Source: Cepaea nemoralis (Eukaryota > Mollusca > Gastropoda > Stylommatophora > Helicidae). From it: a stretch of 64,000 bases of DNA. The notes under the pieces are model-generated. The model had not been told where the DNA came from. It worked only from the letters and a program-made list of their open reading frames with translations, and ran no database searches. A program made the translations under genes and the position numbers. The stretch is taken from contig JACEFZ010006263.1 of assembly GCA_014155875.1 (NCBI GenBank), forward strand, positions 452,001-516,000, read 5' to 3'. This document shows positions 10,357 to 22,135 of the stretch, in pieces. Position 1 is the stretch's first letter, and each line of letters begins with the position of its first letter.

Positions 10357-11769
10357 CTACGAACTTTCTACTGTCAGTGGTTCTGTTCGAATGACCCCAC
10401 CCTCACATTCAACCATAGGATGCCGTGATAGGAAATCTGCTCCCACATTCTCCCTTCCGGGGATGTATTCGACCGTGAACTGATACGGTTGTAGGAGCAA
10501 TGACCATCTCATTAACCTCGCGTTCAGTTTCTTAGAAGTTGCCAAGAACGTCAGAGGTTGATGGTCGGATTGTACCCTGAACTGGACTCCATACAGATAA
10601 GGTTGAAATTTCTGTACCGCCCACACTAGAGCTAGACATTCCCGTTCGACGGTGGAGTAATTCCGTTCGGCGGGTAACAGTTTTCGACTGGCATATGCCA
10701 CCGGACACAGCACCGAAGGATTATCGCGCCCTTCCTGCAACAGAGTTGCCCCAATCCCTATGTTACTCGCGTCGGTTCTCAGAACAAACGTTTTCTCCAA
10801 ATTTGGGAGTTGCAGGACTGGCCTATCCACCAAAGCCTGTTTCAGCTTCTCATAAGCTTCTTCACAGCTCGGGGTCCAGACTATAAGATCTGGTGATCCT
10901 TTCTTCGGGGTTTCGGTTAACGGCGCCGCAATTTCGTTGAACCTCGGAATAAATTTCTGGTAAAACCCACACAGAGACAAGAAAGACCTAACATCTTTTT
11001 TGGATTTTGGGCGGGGTGCAAGACGGACCTTCTCAATATTCTTTTCTTCCGGTACCAGTCCCCCTGGGGTAATAGTGTGTCCCAGAAATTCCAAGGATTG
11101 ATAGCCAATCATGCATTTGGCTGGGCGGGCGGTTAACCCCTCCTCTTTCAATCTTATGAAGATCTGTTCCAAGGATTTCAGGTGATCTTTCAGATTGTCA
11201 GACGCGATGAGAATATCATCCATAAACGAGACGACAGAGGGATCCCTTAAAGGGTCTAATAACTTTCTCATCATGCGTGTGAACACACTGGGCGCATTGC
11301 TCAGCCCAAAAGGCATCACCTTAAATTCGTAATGGCCGCTCGGAGTACTGAAAGCGAGCATGGGCCGAACCTCAGGCTTCACAGGGATCTGATAATATCC
11401 CCGACTTAAATCGATTTTTGAGAAGTACTTTGCCCTATTTAATCTGGCAAATAGTTGATTTGTGTTTGGTAACGGCTCAACTTGGAATGTTGTACAACTG
11501 TTTAAATGCCTGTAATCAATACATAAGCGGTGCTCCCCGCTTGGCTTCCTCAACAAGACAACCCCGGCATTATAAGGAGAAGTCGAAGGAGTTATGATGT
11601 CATCATCCAGAAGCTTCTGGATTTCTGCTTCCAGGGCCTTCTCTTTCGAAAAGGGCACTGGATATATTTTTTGGCGAACGGGGTCTTGGGTAGTCAGAGT
11701 CATATCAAACTCGACCAACCCTGTCCGCCCTGGCCGATCGGTAATAATCTGCTGATGGGACTCCAACAA
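10357..11769 (-). CDS. pol: Reverse transcriptase and RNase H of gypsy copy B
   Basis: The frame has 470 residues. It opens with the RT leader (LLESHQQIITDRPGRTGLVEF) and the usual gypsy approach YPVPFSKEKALEAEIQKLL. RT motifs follow in order: LLRKPSGEHRLCIDYRHLN, FSKIDLSRGYYQIPV, FKVMPFGLSNAPSVFTRMM, and the active site FMDDIL, where F replaces the usual Y. The connection is followed by RNase H with LRTDASNIGIGATL (first Asp), ERECLALVWA (Glu), QSDHQPL (Asp) and GADFLSRHP at the end. The stop is at 10357, just before the polypurine tract. In an intact element this would be the carboxy-terminal part of the pol polyprotein. Here the link to integrase is broken by one extra T near 11790, so the frame as it stands has no natural start. 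Confidence 0.93.
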   Translation of the reverse strand: MLESHQQIITDRPGRTGLVEFDMTLTTQDPVRQKIYPVPFSKEKALEAEIQKLLDDDIITPSTSPYNAGVVLLRKPSGEHRLCIDYRHLNSCTTFQVEPLPNTNQLFARLNRAKYFSKIDLSRGYYQIPVKPEVRPMLAFSTPSGHYEFKVMPFGLSNAPSVFTRMMRKLLDPLRDPSVVSFMDDILIASDNLKDHLKSLEQIFIRLKEEGLTARPAKCMIGYQSLEFLGHTITPGGLVPEEKNIEKVRLAPRPKSKKDVRSFLSLCGFYQKFIPRFNEIAAPLTETPKKGSPDLIVWTPSCEEAYEKLKQALVDRPVLQLPNLEKTFVLRTDASNIGIGATLLQEGRDNPSVLCPVAYASRKLLPAERNYSTVERECLALVWAVQKFQPYLYGVQFRVQSDHQPLTFLATSKKLNARLMRWSLLLQPYQFTVEYIPGRENVGADFLSRHPMVECEGGVIRTEPLTVESS

Positions 11770-13360
11770 ACGGATGACACGGTCTGTTTTTTTCAGCCGA
11801 CAGATCAGGATTTATATGGACATCCCTATAGGTTTCCCCAGGGTGTAATGGATACCCCCGATCCGCGTCTTCGCCCGATTCAGTTTCCATCGCGACCGCC
11901 ATAGTCATGAGTGGGAGAGAAGTACCATCGGATCGTTCCTCATATTTTTTGAGGAGGTTAATGTGGAAGATTTTAGATTTTCCCCTGATCCGGATAGCAT
12001 AATTGGTACGGGACACAACCCTTTCCACCTGGAAAGGTCCCTGCCAACCAATTTCGAGTTTATTGGAACCTACTGGAAGTAACAACAGAACCCGATCCCC
12101 CACTTTAAGAGACCTATCTTTCGTCCTTCTATTGTAGTAGGCCGCGTGTCTCTTCCTGGCCGCTCTCAGATTCTGAGCTGCCAAAGCCCAACCCGTCTGG
12201 AGTTTCTTCTTTAACTCTTCGACGTATTTATATGAGGATACAACTTCTTCGGAAGTTTCTTCCTCTGTCCAACATCTCAATAAGGCTTCTAAGGGACCCT
12301 TGATTGGCCTCCCGAATAGTAGAGTGGCTGGTGGCAACCCGGTCGACCCATGGGGAACCTCCCGATAGGCGAACAAGGCGGCCGAGATATACTCATCCCA
12401 TCTGTCTGGTTTCTCTTGAGCCAGCTTCCGAAGCATGGTCATCAAGGTACCATTAAACCTCTCTACTTGCCCATTAGACTGAGGGTGGTACGGGCTTGTG
12501 TGAATGTGGTTAGTCTGGAAGATACGAAAGACTTCTTCCATCAGCTTACCACAGAACTGAGACCCATTGTCCGTTAGGATCTGGTTGGGAAATCCCAACC
12601 TAGTAAAGGTCTCCATCAGTGCATCAGCCACTCGCTTAGAGTCGATTGTGGCCAACGGTATCGCCTCGCCCCACATGGAACAGCAATCCACCATCGTGAG
12701 AATGTACTTATTCCTCTTCCTAGTCCGAGGAAGAGGACCAACAAGATCGATGGCAACTCTCTCGAAAGGAGAGTTCATAATGGGCATGTCTCCCAGAACT
12801 ACCGGAGCTGTCCAGTGTTTTGGTGCCACACGCTGGCACTCTGGGCACGACTTGACGTACCTACGCACGTCTCCAGTCATCCCTGGCCAGTAGTAATGGC
12901 AGGAAATGCGCTGGAGAGTTGCCCCGACACCCATATGTCCACTGAAAGAAATGGTGTGTCCCATATGAAGAAGCTGTTCCCGATAAGCCTTAGGAACTAC
13001 CAGCTGTCCATGCTGGCGATCCTCCACTCCGGCTCTCCGGTACAGTAACCGATTCTTCATATAATACTGACCCCGTCTTGGTGGGTCAGAACTTTTGGGC
13101 AACTGATTGAAGCAAGGTTGCAAAGTAGCGTCCTGGCTTTGAGCAGCTCGTAACTCCCCAGGCAAGGGATTCACGATCAAGGCCAGCGTCTGCTCATCCT
13201 CCGATTGAGATCTGGTTTGCATCGCCCCTACGTACATGGGTTCGGTTGGAATCCCTAGAAAGACGTAGCGACAACCCAAGATCATTGGGAAGATAGGATC
13301 TAGCAGAACGGCTGCCTGTATAGTGCCGGTAACATATTTCGATTTGATGTCCTACCTTCG
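11705..13360 (-). pseudogene. pol: Protease end and integrase of gypsy copy B
   Basis: The frame is almost identical to that of copy A: protease tail (MILGC), HHCC zinc domain, D-D-E core (VAIDLVGPL, ILTDNGSQF, YHPQSNGQVERFNGTL) and GPY/F module (GWQGPFQV). The integrase inserts the cDNA into the host genome. After DLSAE the reading leaves the frame of copy A because of one extra T at about 11790 and ends in unrelated residues at 11705. In copy A the frame runs straight into the RT leader, which shows the break is a mutation of this copy and that integrase and RT normally form one polyprotein. Confidence 0.88.
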
Positions 13361-14649
13361 CAATTGGAAGAGACATCGCTACCGCACTCTTTGTCGCCGT
13401 TTGAATCTCAATAGATTCCCCGGTTAGCTGCTCCGGGCTCACTAAGTGTGATGAAATTACAGCCTCAAACTGCAGACCGGTGTCATAGAGACACTCAACT
13501 GGTTGTCCGTTCACAAGTACCGTTTCTACTACTGGTGGTTTTTCTGAATCATTGTTCCCAAGATCCCTCCCTTCTACTTCCTTGTGAGACCCTTCCCCGG
13601 TTTCTACAAGACAAGCAGCATAGTGAGAGTCTTTCTGTTTACGCCGGCAATCAACCGTATTGTGTGTGGGAGATTTGCAATAGGCGCACCACTTTTCACT
13701 CCACTTTCTTTTAGGAGATCCAGGTGGACTCTTACCAGAGGGTTTCTTAATAGGAACTTTCTCGAAAGGATCCTCCTTCTTGGTGTGAGCTGTTTTAGGG
13801 TTCTTCTTCTTTCCAGACCATGTGTCTGGTGGTCGGGGATTGGGTTGTGACAATTCCCCATTATCCCCATGAGCTAGCACATACCTTTCTGCCAATGTGT
13901 TGACTATGTCTAACCTTTCTGCCCCATTTTCAAGCAAGAAGGTTTGCAATGGCTTAGGCATCATCCTCTTCATTTGGTCCACGACCACTAATTCTTCCAA
14001 ACTTTCATAGTCATTAGCAAATCCAGCTAATGACATCCACTTCAAAAGGTAAGACTTCAGGCGAACACTGTAGGCTGCGAACATCTCTCCTGGCTCTCTC
14101 TTGGACTTTCTGAACTGCTGACGGTATGTATGAGCTGTCATCTGGAACCTTTTCAATAATGCTTTTTCCAGCGCCTCATAGTCATTCTCCATACCAGGTG
14201 GCAACCTTGAAGTAGACCTCGTACGCTGTCCCCCTCAGGCCCTGCGAGATTTTCAAGTTCCATTTCCCACGTTCCAGTCCCATAGCCAAAGCCATCGACT
14301 GGAATTTTTGAAGATACTGGTCGATCTTCTCTTTGTGTTCATCGAACGGGAGCAAAGGGAACTTCATTGCCTGATATGGACCGCCACTAGAAGATGTTGA
14401 GTCAGGGAGAACTGCGCCTCCCACTGCACCCTCGGTTTCCTTGGCAGTTTGAGCTTTAAGCTCCAACTCCCTCATACGAAACTCATGGTCTCTGACTGCC
14501 TGCTCAGCCTCCATTTTCTTGGCTTCGCGCACAGCCTGTCTGAAGTCTCTTTCCACTTCCTGCACATATTTCTGTAACTCCGCTCCATCATAGCCCATCT
14601 CACGCCCTGTAGCCTGTACGTCAGCGACATTAAACCCAGCTGATGCCAT
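13194..14649 (-). pseudogene. gag: gag of gypsy copy B, frameshifted
   Basis: It starts at the ATG at 14647-14649. The first about 145 residues match copy A, then an extra A at about 14210 (CTTGAAGTAG against CTTGAGTAG in copy A) shifts the frame. The remainder is open in the neighbouring frame from about 14204 and carries the SCAN-like capsid half, the CX2CX4HX4C knuckle and the YDTG protease motif. A single base therefore separates this copy from an open gag. Confidence 0.88.
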
Positions 14650-14869
14650 CTTAAACTCAGAGGGAAATGTATACAATTCTATATCAAAACTTTATCGATC
14701 AAATAACAATTGGATAGTTTATACGACCACAACACGTCATATGTCGGTCAGTCTGTGTCAGGCAGAGTACAGACAATAGCCAGGCACGGTAGGCAGAACC
14801 TATTGATAGTAGACAAGGATATCTGTCCCCTATCACTATATCAGCCAGAACTCCACCAGGATTTCAAAT

Positions 14870-14888
14870 ATCCCGCGACGTGCCCCCA
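14870..14888 (-). other. Candidate primer-binding site, copy B
   Basis: Same sequence and spacing as in copy A: TGGGGGCACGTCGCGGGAT on the minus strand, 5 nt after the 5' LTR. Confidence 0.6.
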
Positions 14889-14893
14889 GAAAT

Positions 14894-16984
14894 TGTAACA
14901 AGCTACGTGGAGGGTCCCAAATAGCCCGGTCACAATGTTTCAAATATTCTTCTTATAGCCCTGGCTGGGATAGGTCTTTACCTTGCCAACCCTCCTCCGT
15001 TTTCCCCGGACTCACTGTCACTCTTACTTTCGACCTAGGGACCTATTTCCTGCAGTGTTCTTCTGGCTGATCCCTATATATAACGCTGTTATCGTTTGAA
15101 TCAACTAAAACGTGATTTATTAAATCAATACAGGACAGCACAGGAAAACATCAAGGCAGTTAATACAGATAGTTCTGAACAGACACAACACTGATAACGT
15201 TCAGGCACAGAGCCTCAGGTCGCCATAGTCATAGACCCAGCTTCATATATTGTCTGATCTGTCCACACACTTCTCACCCAGGGTGTCAGAATCTCCCTCC
15301 TTCCCAGGTAACTGGTTGTAGGTTCATCAGGCTTCTGTAGACTCAAAGCCACTGGTGTTTGAGGACTTCTGTTCCTAGCCAATTGAGTTAATTTGGCACC
15401 AGGTTTTCACTGACTTAGCAAATGCATTATGGTTTCAAATAATGCGAAGTGTTCGTGGAGGTATAATGGATGGGTGCCTTTTAATGTCCTGTACAAAATG
15501 GGTATGCAGGATAATCATGCGTAGACTCCCTCTAGAAATCAACTGCTCTCAGGCTTATGTTGCTGAAAAGACCTGCGATGCGCCATTAATGCAAAATGTC
15601 ATTGGCTCAAGACGCACCCTGCGTCTCTCTCAGACTTAGGCACACTATGTGTGGTAGGCCAATACCTTGACATGGCTTCATCAGACGTATTTGGCTTTAG
15701 CATAGAAGCCCTGTAGATACTGTCCGATTGAGTCACGACCAACAGAAAAGGACCCTGGAGATGACAAACAATATCTGAGCGACTGGGCTGACTCATGTAT
15801 CACATAATTGCAATATATATATGATACCCGACTGAATGGGCCTGACCTGTCAGGTAGCCCCTGGATTGGCTACGTCCGGGCTTGAGTAGACCTCCAGCTT
15901 GTAGCTGTCTGGTTGTCCACCCTATTAACTCCCGGCCTACAAGTCACACTCTCCACATTCATACCAAGCCTTTATTATGATTTGGCACAATCATTTCCAT
16001 GCTTCCCTCTCACTTGCAAACGCTGCCTTTCTCACAACTACGATCTTGTGGTGTGTTGTGCCTAGTAATCTGTTTGTTTCTCCCCCTTCACTAATAGTAT
16101 AGTATTGGGGTAGTATGGCACGCAGTGTAGTTCCCCACTCCCAGCAAAAATAGGAAAGAAGATACTACCCCTCCCGGCCACCGCTCTCGACTGAGCTGTC
16201 GCCCCAATGTACCGGCAGTGCCTCACAGAACACATAGATTTAGAGGAATGCAGGTTCTCTCAATGAGATAAAGAAGTTTATTTTCTTCCCGACATCATCC
16301 TATCGAGTAACAGACGAAAGAGATAGTCCTGTGGATAGCCTCTTCTGGCTCAAGAAGATAGATCATAGATTGGTGGACCCCATCCCCAATGAGCACACCG
16401 TAGCTATCTAATGTGCTTATATCTAAAAGAGAGATGCTACTAAGTAACGGTAAGCCGTAGGAAGAAAGATAGCAACAGCTCATCTGCCGCCAAGAACAAA
16501 TGAAATCCTCTGGGGAGATATATTGTTCAGATTCACTCCCCCTGCTATGCCAAGAACAAGACGCCTAGTCAGATTGCCAACGGTCAACCAACTCTTCATT
16601 GGTTATGCTTGGCTTTTCGCCAATTCATCTTTCCCTTTTGAGACAAAATACATTTATACCCACAACCCAAGTTTACCTTTCACTTCTTCAGTAGTAGGTT
16701 GCACCTCTGTCGTAATCTTTAAATTATCTGACAGGCTGCAACAAGCAAACGGTAGGTGTTGGCCCCGCCATCAATTGACCAGTAGCCGCACCAGTGCACA
16801 TTTGGCGCAAGGCGCTCCATCGGGATTACCCGAAAGGAAAGACATTGGCTACTCGCTCCATGTAAAGATCGTGATATGAAGATTACCCAAAGAACTATCT
16901 TTCATAAAGATTTAAAGCCATTTCCCCCTGTTTACCCAAAACAAAAGAATGCATAAGGACATGGGCCACTGGCGTTTCGCTACA
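14894..16984 (-). repeat. 5' long terminal repeat of gypsy copy B (2091 bp)
   Basis: It has TGTAGCG...TTGTTACA ends on the minus strand and is nearly identical to 8237-10329, with single-base changes (for example an extra C near 14980) and a small divergent patch at about 16385-16480. Close LTR identity suggests a recent insertion. A shared LTR means that age estimates from this pair assume no recombination. Confidence 0.93.
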
Positions 16985-17262
16985 CCGGATCCGGAAACAA
17001 GCCCCGGATCACTGGCGTGTGAAGTGGGTGTGTAACCACGCGGCACACGTTGGACACGCCAAATTACCACAACAGAACACCACAATGTCACCCATCGTAG
17101 GCTATGCTCAAGATTGCCCAATCGCCGCGACTGACGTCCGTCAATCGATGTGGACCCGAACGATCAGGACTTCTCACTGGCAAGGAACACCAGGCCTCCC
17201 AAAATCCAGTGAGCAGTAATCAAATTGATTATTTGGTTGTTTCGGGATTTGAAAGTCACAGT
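16985..17262 (-). mobile_element. Partial copy of the 402-bp repeat unit seen at 34615-35296
   Basis: Directly outside the gypsy LTR, the sequence matches the reverse complement of the 34615-35296 element: part of one terminal repeat (to about 17100), the whole spacer, and the start of the other repeat, ending in GTTTCGGGATTTGAAA. Its left part is missing at the gypsy border. This suggests gypsy copy B inserted at, or was joined to, this repeat near CCGGATCCGG. Confidence 0.75.
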
Positions 17263-17289
17263 AAGACTTTGTCTTACATCATCATTCTT

Positions 17290-18012
17290 CCCTAACGAAT
17301 GTAATGTTATAATATGGCCAAAGTATTTCAGTTTCTGAGACATGATATTGTTGATGTGTCAGTTTTCTCCGATGTTCAGGTATTTACTTTCGCTGTAAAT
17401 CTTCTCTGTCCATGATATTTCTAGAATTTGTGTAAAATTTGAGCTTAAAATCCCAGTTTTCTTCTTCAGTGATTGCGAAATGTCCATTACTCGCATCCAT
17501 ATGTCGCCACGCGTAAGATGAATCTCCTCAACAATGCTACTTTAACTTGCTTGCTGGTGATGTGCTATAGGTTCTGAATACCTTTTCTAATCTCTGCATT
17601 GCTATGGCCAGACTGCGGCTACCTTCTTTTGAACAGTTGCCACCGATTGCTGATTAAGGAGCCAAGTTATTCAAAATTTGACATTTTCAATTTCTTCATT
17701 GTTGATTGTGATCTCTGATCTGCATGTAGTTTTGTCCATGGACATTATGTCTGGTTTGCTTAAGTTCAGAAACAGATTTTGATTTTGACTGTGTCTATCA
17801 ATATTCAGGACCAGCTCTTCTAATCCTTTAGCATTATTTGAAATGGAGAATTATGTCATGTGCCTATTAAGGTTCTGAACTGAATTTCCACTAATTATGA
17901 ATGGATTACATTGTCTCTGGTCTCATCATTTTTGACATTTCTCATTACATTTTCAGCATATATGTTAAACAGGGATGGGGAGAGAATGCAACCCCATGAT
18001 AAAAGCTCCGCC
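17290..18012 (-). pseudogene. Decayed RTE-like LINE reverse transcriptase fragment
   Basis: The minus strand contains the motif GCILSPSLFNIYAENVMR at 17945-18000, which is the RT palm motif of RTE-type LINEs, followed downstream by heavily mutated sequence with scattered frames. No open frame of use remains. Confidence 0.7.
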
Positions 18013-19685
18013 GTGGAGCTTGCACATCAGGAGGCTTCTGATTATCAGAAGACACCTCCCCCTCCCTTCACCAAATGTTTTGGCCCCTTCACCTTCCTGA
18101 CATTCTCAGGGGGCAGGCTTGCCCAGGTCCTATTCTTAGGTCATTACTCTTGAAACGCAAGTTTAAGGAAGAATTTAAGAGATGTGAACATTATTGTATT
18201 CATTAATACTGAATGCTTCCATTGATAAACATTTCCACAGTTTGTTGCATCTACTCTAGACGGCTTACTAGTTGGAGTTGGGGTATGAACTCAAACATAT
18301 ACATTTATACTGTGTAAAGTCACACAGACAGTGGGGGTACTGTTAAACATAATGGGTGATGATAGACTTACCATACTTTCACTTGATCAGAAACAAGTTT
18401 CCAGACATCCAAAATTACACAACAATCCATATTGTCTTTCCCAAGTTTATTTCTACAAAGCCATGATACAAAAAATGCAAAACATGTGTAGACATACATT
18501 TAAGAAACAAATTTAACCGGCTCAAACATAACTGTTGATACAAGTATCCCAAAAGCAGCAACAACGGCACAGAAACTGGTAAACCAGCTTACCAACACAA
18601 CTGGTCTGGGATTTAACTTGTAAAGGCTGGTAGGCCAGTATTTAGGATTGGTATTTCCAGGCATTCATAATGCTGTAACTTATCAAATTTTGTTTGAATT
18701 TGTTCTGGTTATAAACTTTAAAGACCTTGCACTGTTCTGTGGAATCATTGTTCACTGAATCTGTGGATGTGAACTAACTAGTTAGGACGTGCCTGGAGGC
18801 AGCAGAGATGTGGTTTAGAACAGACAAGTCCTGTAGCACCCACCTGTTGTGGGTTTGTGAAGTGTTAGGACTATTACATTTTGTAGGAACTAGTGCACAG
18901 AGGAATAGAGTAACTAACGGCTACCTGGACAAGGCTAATGACAGTACATTATACACCACTGTAAGAAAAAAGGCACAATGATTGGTGATGTGGTTAATAT
19001 CAAGCCAGCCGCATTTACTTCAAGAAATTTCCTGGTATCAATGTGGGGTTGATCGATCAGGGAGCCCAGGTCAATTAAAAATATCCACCATAATTTTAAT
19101 TGGGACACATGACTTAGTCGCTGTACTACCAGGTCTCACAAAACTAAACTGTAATGAAACCAAAATATTGCATTTGACTTTTCAATGAAATAACAATATT
19201 CAGCACAGAAAACAAACTTACAGCCCTACCACGTCTGGCAGTCGTTATCTCGGCAGGCTGGGCTGTGTGTGGGGTACCTGATATAGTGGGCTCTTTCAGC
19301 TAAAGCAAGGTAGTGAGGCAGTCATTCTGAGAATGTGACCGCAGGTGGAATCGCAGTACGAGCCTGCAATCAACTATTTTTTGTTTTTGTTTGTTTTGAG
19401 AATGTGACTGCAGGCTGAAGTCACAGTGTAAGCGGGCAATCAAATTATGTTTGTATGGTAGTTCAATGAAAGTCCCGAGAAGAGTCCACTATCTCTCCAG
19501 TTGTGGGCCTGAAGTCAGTCAGTCAGCTTTTCCATTAAGTCCTTCCCGGCAAAGCTTGTTAGAGGGTATCCAGTGGTTTCACATGGAAACCAGTGGTTTC
19601 ACAGGGAAACCAGTGGTTTCACAGGGAAACCGGAGGGGATGCACTGAGCGATGTCTCCTGGCCTGTTGTAGTTAAATAAAAGGGT
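18013..19685. other. No gene seen
   Basis: AT-rich sequence without a convincing frame. It holds a doubled segment (GAGAATGTGACCGCAG at about 19330 and a near copy at 19397) and a 20-bp unit, CCAGTGGTTTCACAGGGAAA, repeated three times at 19573-19632. A G/C-richer patch at 18000-18140 has no recognisable content. Confidence 0.5.
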
Positions 19686-19689
19686 TTAA

Positions 19690-19970
19690 AAGACAAGAGG
19701 ATCAACTTCACTGCACCAGGTTTTATCCCATATGGCTAGGGCTGGTTCCGTAGGTGGCCTGCTGAAAGTGACACACAAAGAACAAACTCTGTAGCTCCAG
19801 CAATGACCCTCAGGAATCTCTGAAAACAGATGCACTTGAACTGAAAAATGTAGGCTATAACCGAACCCACAACCTTCAATGCAAGGCAGGTGGCATAACC
19901 ACAGACTCCCCTGTATGTACGTGAACAGTCCTATTTGGTGCGATAAATATCTGATTGATCCTGCCACTAG
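19690..19970 (-). repeat. tRNA-derived SINE (head similar to 58480-58600)
   Basis: The minus strand has a tRNA-like head: GTGGTTATGCCACC (A-box side), then GGTTGTGGGTTCGG (B-box side). It resembles the better preserved head at 58480-58600. The tail is not sharply defined. Confidence 0.5.
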
Positions 19971-20083
19971 TCACATGCTTGTCTCAATTAAATTGTATAA
20001 AAAGCAATAAAAGAGGGTTGATCTGTAACTAGCTATCTCACATCATAGAAAATATTGGTCAAAATCCAAGTGGCTAACAAAGG

Positions 20084-20172
20084 GCTTGGCATGTGTGATT
20101 GAGTCTGGTCTACCATGGGCTTGGCATGTGTGATCTGAGTCTGGCCTACCATGGGCTTGGCACGTGTGGTTG
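20084..20172. repeat. About 39-bp tandem repeat, 2-3 copies
   Basis: GGGCTTGGCATGTGTGATT...GTCTACCAT repeats three times with small changes. Confidence 0.8.
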
Positions 20173-20534
20173 TGGGACTACACTTCACGTGGAGTATTAA
20201 TGGTCAAAGAAAAAGAACAGAAAACAGTATCATTTCAAGGTTTCATATCACACCTTATAAAATGTATACCAAAGATTTTGTACACGTTAATTCTGATTTT
20301 GAAGGCATGTGAAAACCACCACATGAAGTTCCCAAGAACAGGTCTATGGCCAGCCACACAGCTAGTTAAAAAACTCACTGCACCAGTCTTCAGATTGAAA
20401 AACCAGACAATGTGTGGCCTCTGAAAACATCTGCTGCTATCTAAACTCTTTGGAGTTAATAGGAATTTAATCAAAACTTTGTTGTACATCTTGAAAAAAA
20501 AAAAAAAATTACAATCTTTAAAACAGTTTTCCCA

Positions 20535-20720
20535 TACTGAATTTGAATAACGAAGACATAAATAGATTGCATGATTTATTGCCTGGCATAAAAAGATTTA
20601 TCTAATTACTTTATGTTGTGTGATTTCTGCAGTATGTACCTGAAAAGATGCAGCAAAATATGCCAGGCAATAAATCTTGCAATTTATTGTTCGTGTCTTC
20701 ATTATTCCAATTACAATGTT
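20535..20720. mobile_element. Head-to-head pair of Penelope-like 3' ends
   Basis: The left arm reads GCATGATTTATTGCCTGGCA and the right arm TGCCAGGCAATAAATC, so the 3'-terminal sequence of the Penelope-like element at 55115-56405 is present in both orientations around a short piece with GATTTCTGCAGTATGTACCTG. No coding part remains. Confidence 0.65.
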
Positions 20721-20934
20721 TGTGAACAGGCCAGATTTTCATATCAATATGGTCATGGAGCCAAACTAACAACATATTTCATAACAATTCAATATTTTCA
20801 CCGGGATATGAAATTACAAATGGAATAAACAACTCTCACTCTGCAATTATTCTCATAAAATAAAATGAAAAACAAAAACACACAATAATAAGAATCATTA
20901 AACTAGTTTTAAAAATTATTGCCCCCCACTGCTT

Positions 20935-21150
20935 GTTCCCTTTGTTCTCGAGTGTAGTCCATAACGCAACGTATAGTAGCACAGAACTGATTTTTCCCTA
21001 TTAATAGTGTCCCTTGCCATCAGGCGAACCCACTCAGAGGTACTTGTAATTTATGTCCCCAAGTCAAGCATGAGAAGTCAACATTTTAATCCAACTGTCC
21101 TATATAGGGGTTGAAACCTCTACCTCAGCAACACCATAAAAAATGATCAA
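20935..21150 (-). repeat. SINE family B, decayed copy
   Basis: It shares GAGGTACTTGTAATTTA, GAGAAGTCAACATTTTA and GGGTTGAAACC with the copies at 39666 and 47226. The head end is truncated here. Confidence 0.65.
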
Positions 21151-21779
21151 ATTGATGTCAATGTTGTAAAATACATTTACAAAAACCCCAAACTATCATT
21201 TTGGAATTGCCAATCACAGCTGTTGTCAGGTCAGAAGATTTTGACGGTTTCACTGTTTGTTTTCATGCTACTTCTGACATACAAGAACCCATGCATCCTA
21301 ATGTGGGAATGGTATTCTAGCTACTTGGCACCTCCAGGAAGTATCCCATCTTGGCCATCTACTTCTCTAATAAGACATGTCCCGTGCTAAAAATCTTAGA
21401 TGTGTCCTGTCTCAGCCGCCCACACCTCTGAGATGTACGGACGGTCTCGATCAAACCTCTCAGATGTGCCCCATCTCGGCCACCCATACCTTTAAAATTG
21501 GCTCAATATCCACTAAATAATTTTTTTTTAAATATACAGAAAATGAAACACCAGTATCACACTTGCACAGCCATTAACTCTTCATTATAACACAAATGAA
21601 TCAAAATATGTCAAAGAAACCTTTGTTACTAAACAGACTGGCACTTTGAGGTCTCGATAGATGATCGTTTGTAAAATGGAGTTATTAAAAAAATAATAAA
21701 TAAAACTGGAGCTGCCAAGTATGGATCAAGTACCTCTCGCATGCTAAGCAAGCACTCTACCACTTAAGCTACAACCCTA

Positions 21780-22130
21780 AATCACAACACAAAGCCTGGG
21801 GTGAATGTAGACACCATGTGTTGTCCATGCAGCATAATCCCTCTCTCAGCCTGCCTAGTTTACTCCAGAGCAAAGGTAACACCAATACATCTGGAACAAG
21901 ACAAGCTGCAGAAGCTGCTGGATCAGCAATGCAGTGCTCTAATTGTCCGCTTGTCGGAGCTTTGATCCAAACCAGTTCAGATCAAGGCTTAGGGCCTAGT
22001 CTGCCCTGCTGTGACATTTTAGTCTAGGTTGCACTTCCCCACCTTGCGCTGTAGTTATTATGCCTTTTTTGAAGCACAATGTTACAAACTATCATCTGTC
22101 AAGACAGCAAGGTGCTAGTAACAGTACACC
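21780..22130. mobile_element. LINE copy with inverted 5' part (same family as 31340-33535)
   Basis: Positions 21785-22055 are the reverse complement of the LINE head, and 22050-22130 are its 3' end in forward orientation, ending CAAACTATCATCTGTCAAGA and GCAAGGTGCTAGT. The inverted segment has its 5' side at the junction, the pattern expected from twin priming during LINE insertion. Confidence 0.75.
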
Positions 22131-22135
22131 AATGT

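Larger units (their letters stand above)
8237..16984 (-). mobile_element. Ty3/gypsy Gmr1-like element, copy B, near full length
   Basis: Copy B is 8748 bp: 5' LTR 14894-16984, internal region 10330-14893, 3' LTR 8237-10329. Internal order on the minus strand is primer-binding site, gag, protease, integrase, reverse transcriptase, RNase H, polypurine tract. Integrase ahead of RT is the Ty1/copia-like order, known within Ty3/gypsy only for the Gmr1-like group. Two single-base changes disrupt the frame: an extra A at about 14210 in gag, and an extra T in the T-run at about 11790 between integrase and RT. Copy A lacks both. No env-like third frame is seen. The right flank (16985 onward) is another repeat, into which the element appears to have inserted. 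Confidence 0.93.
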
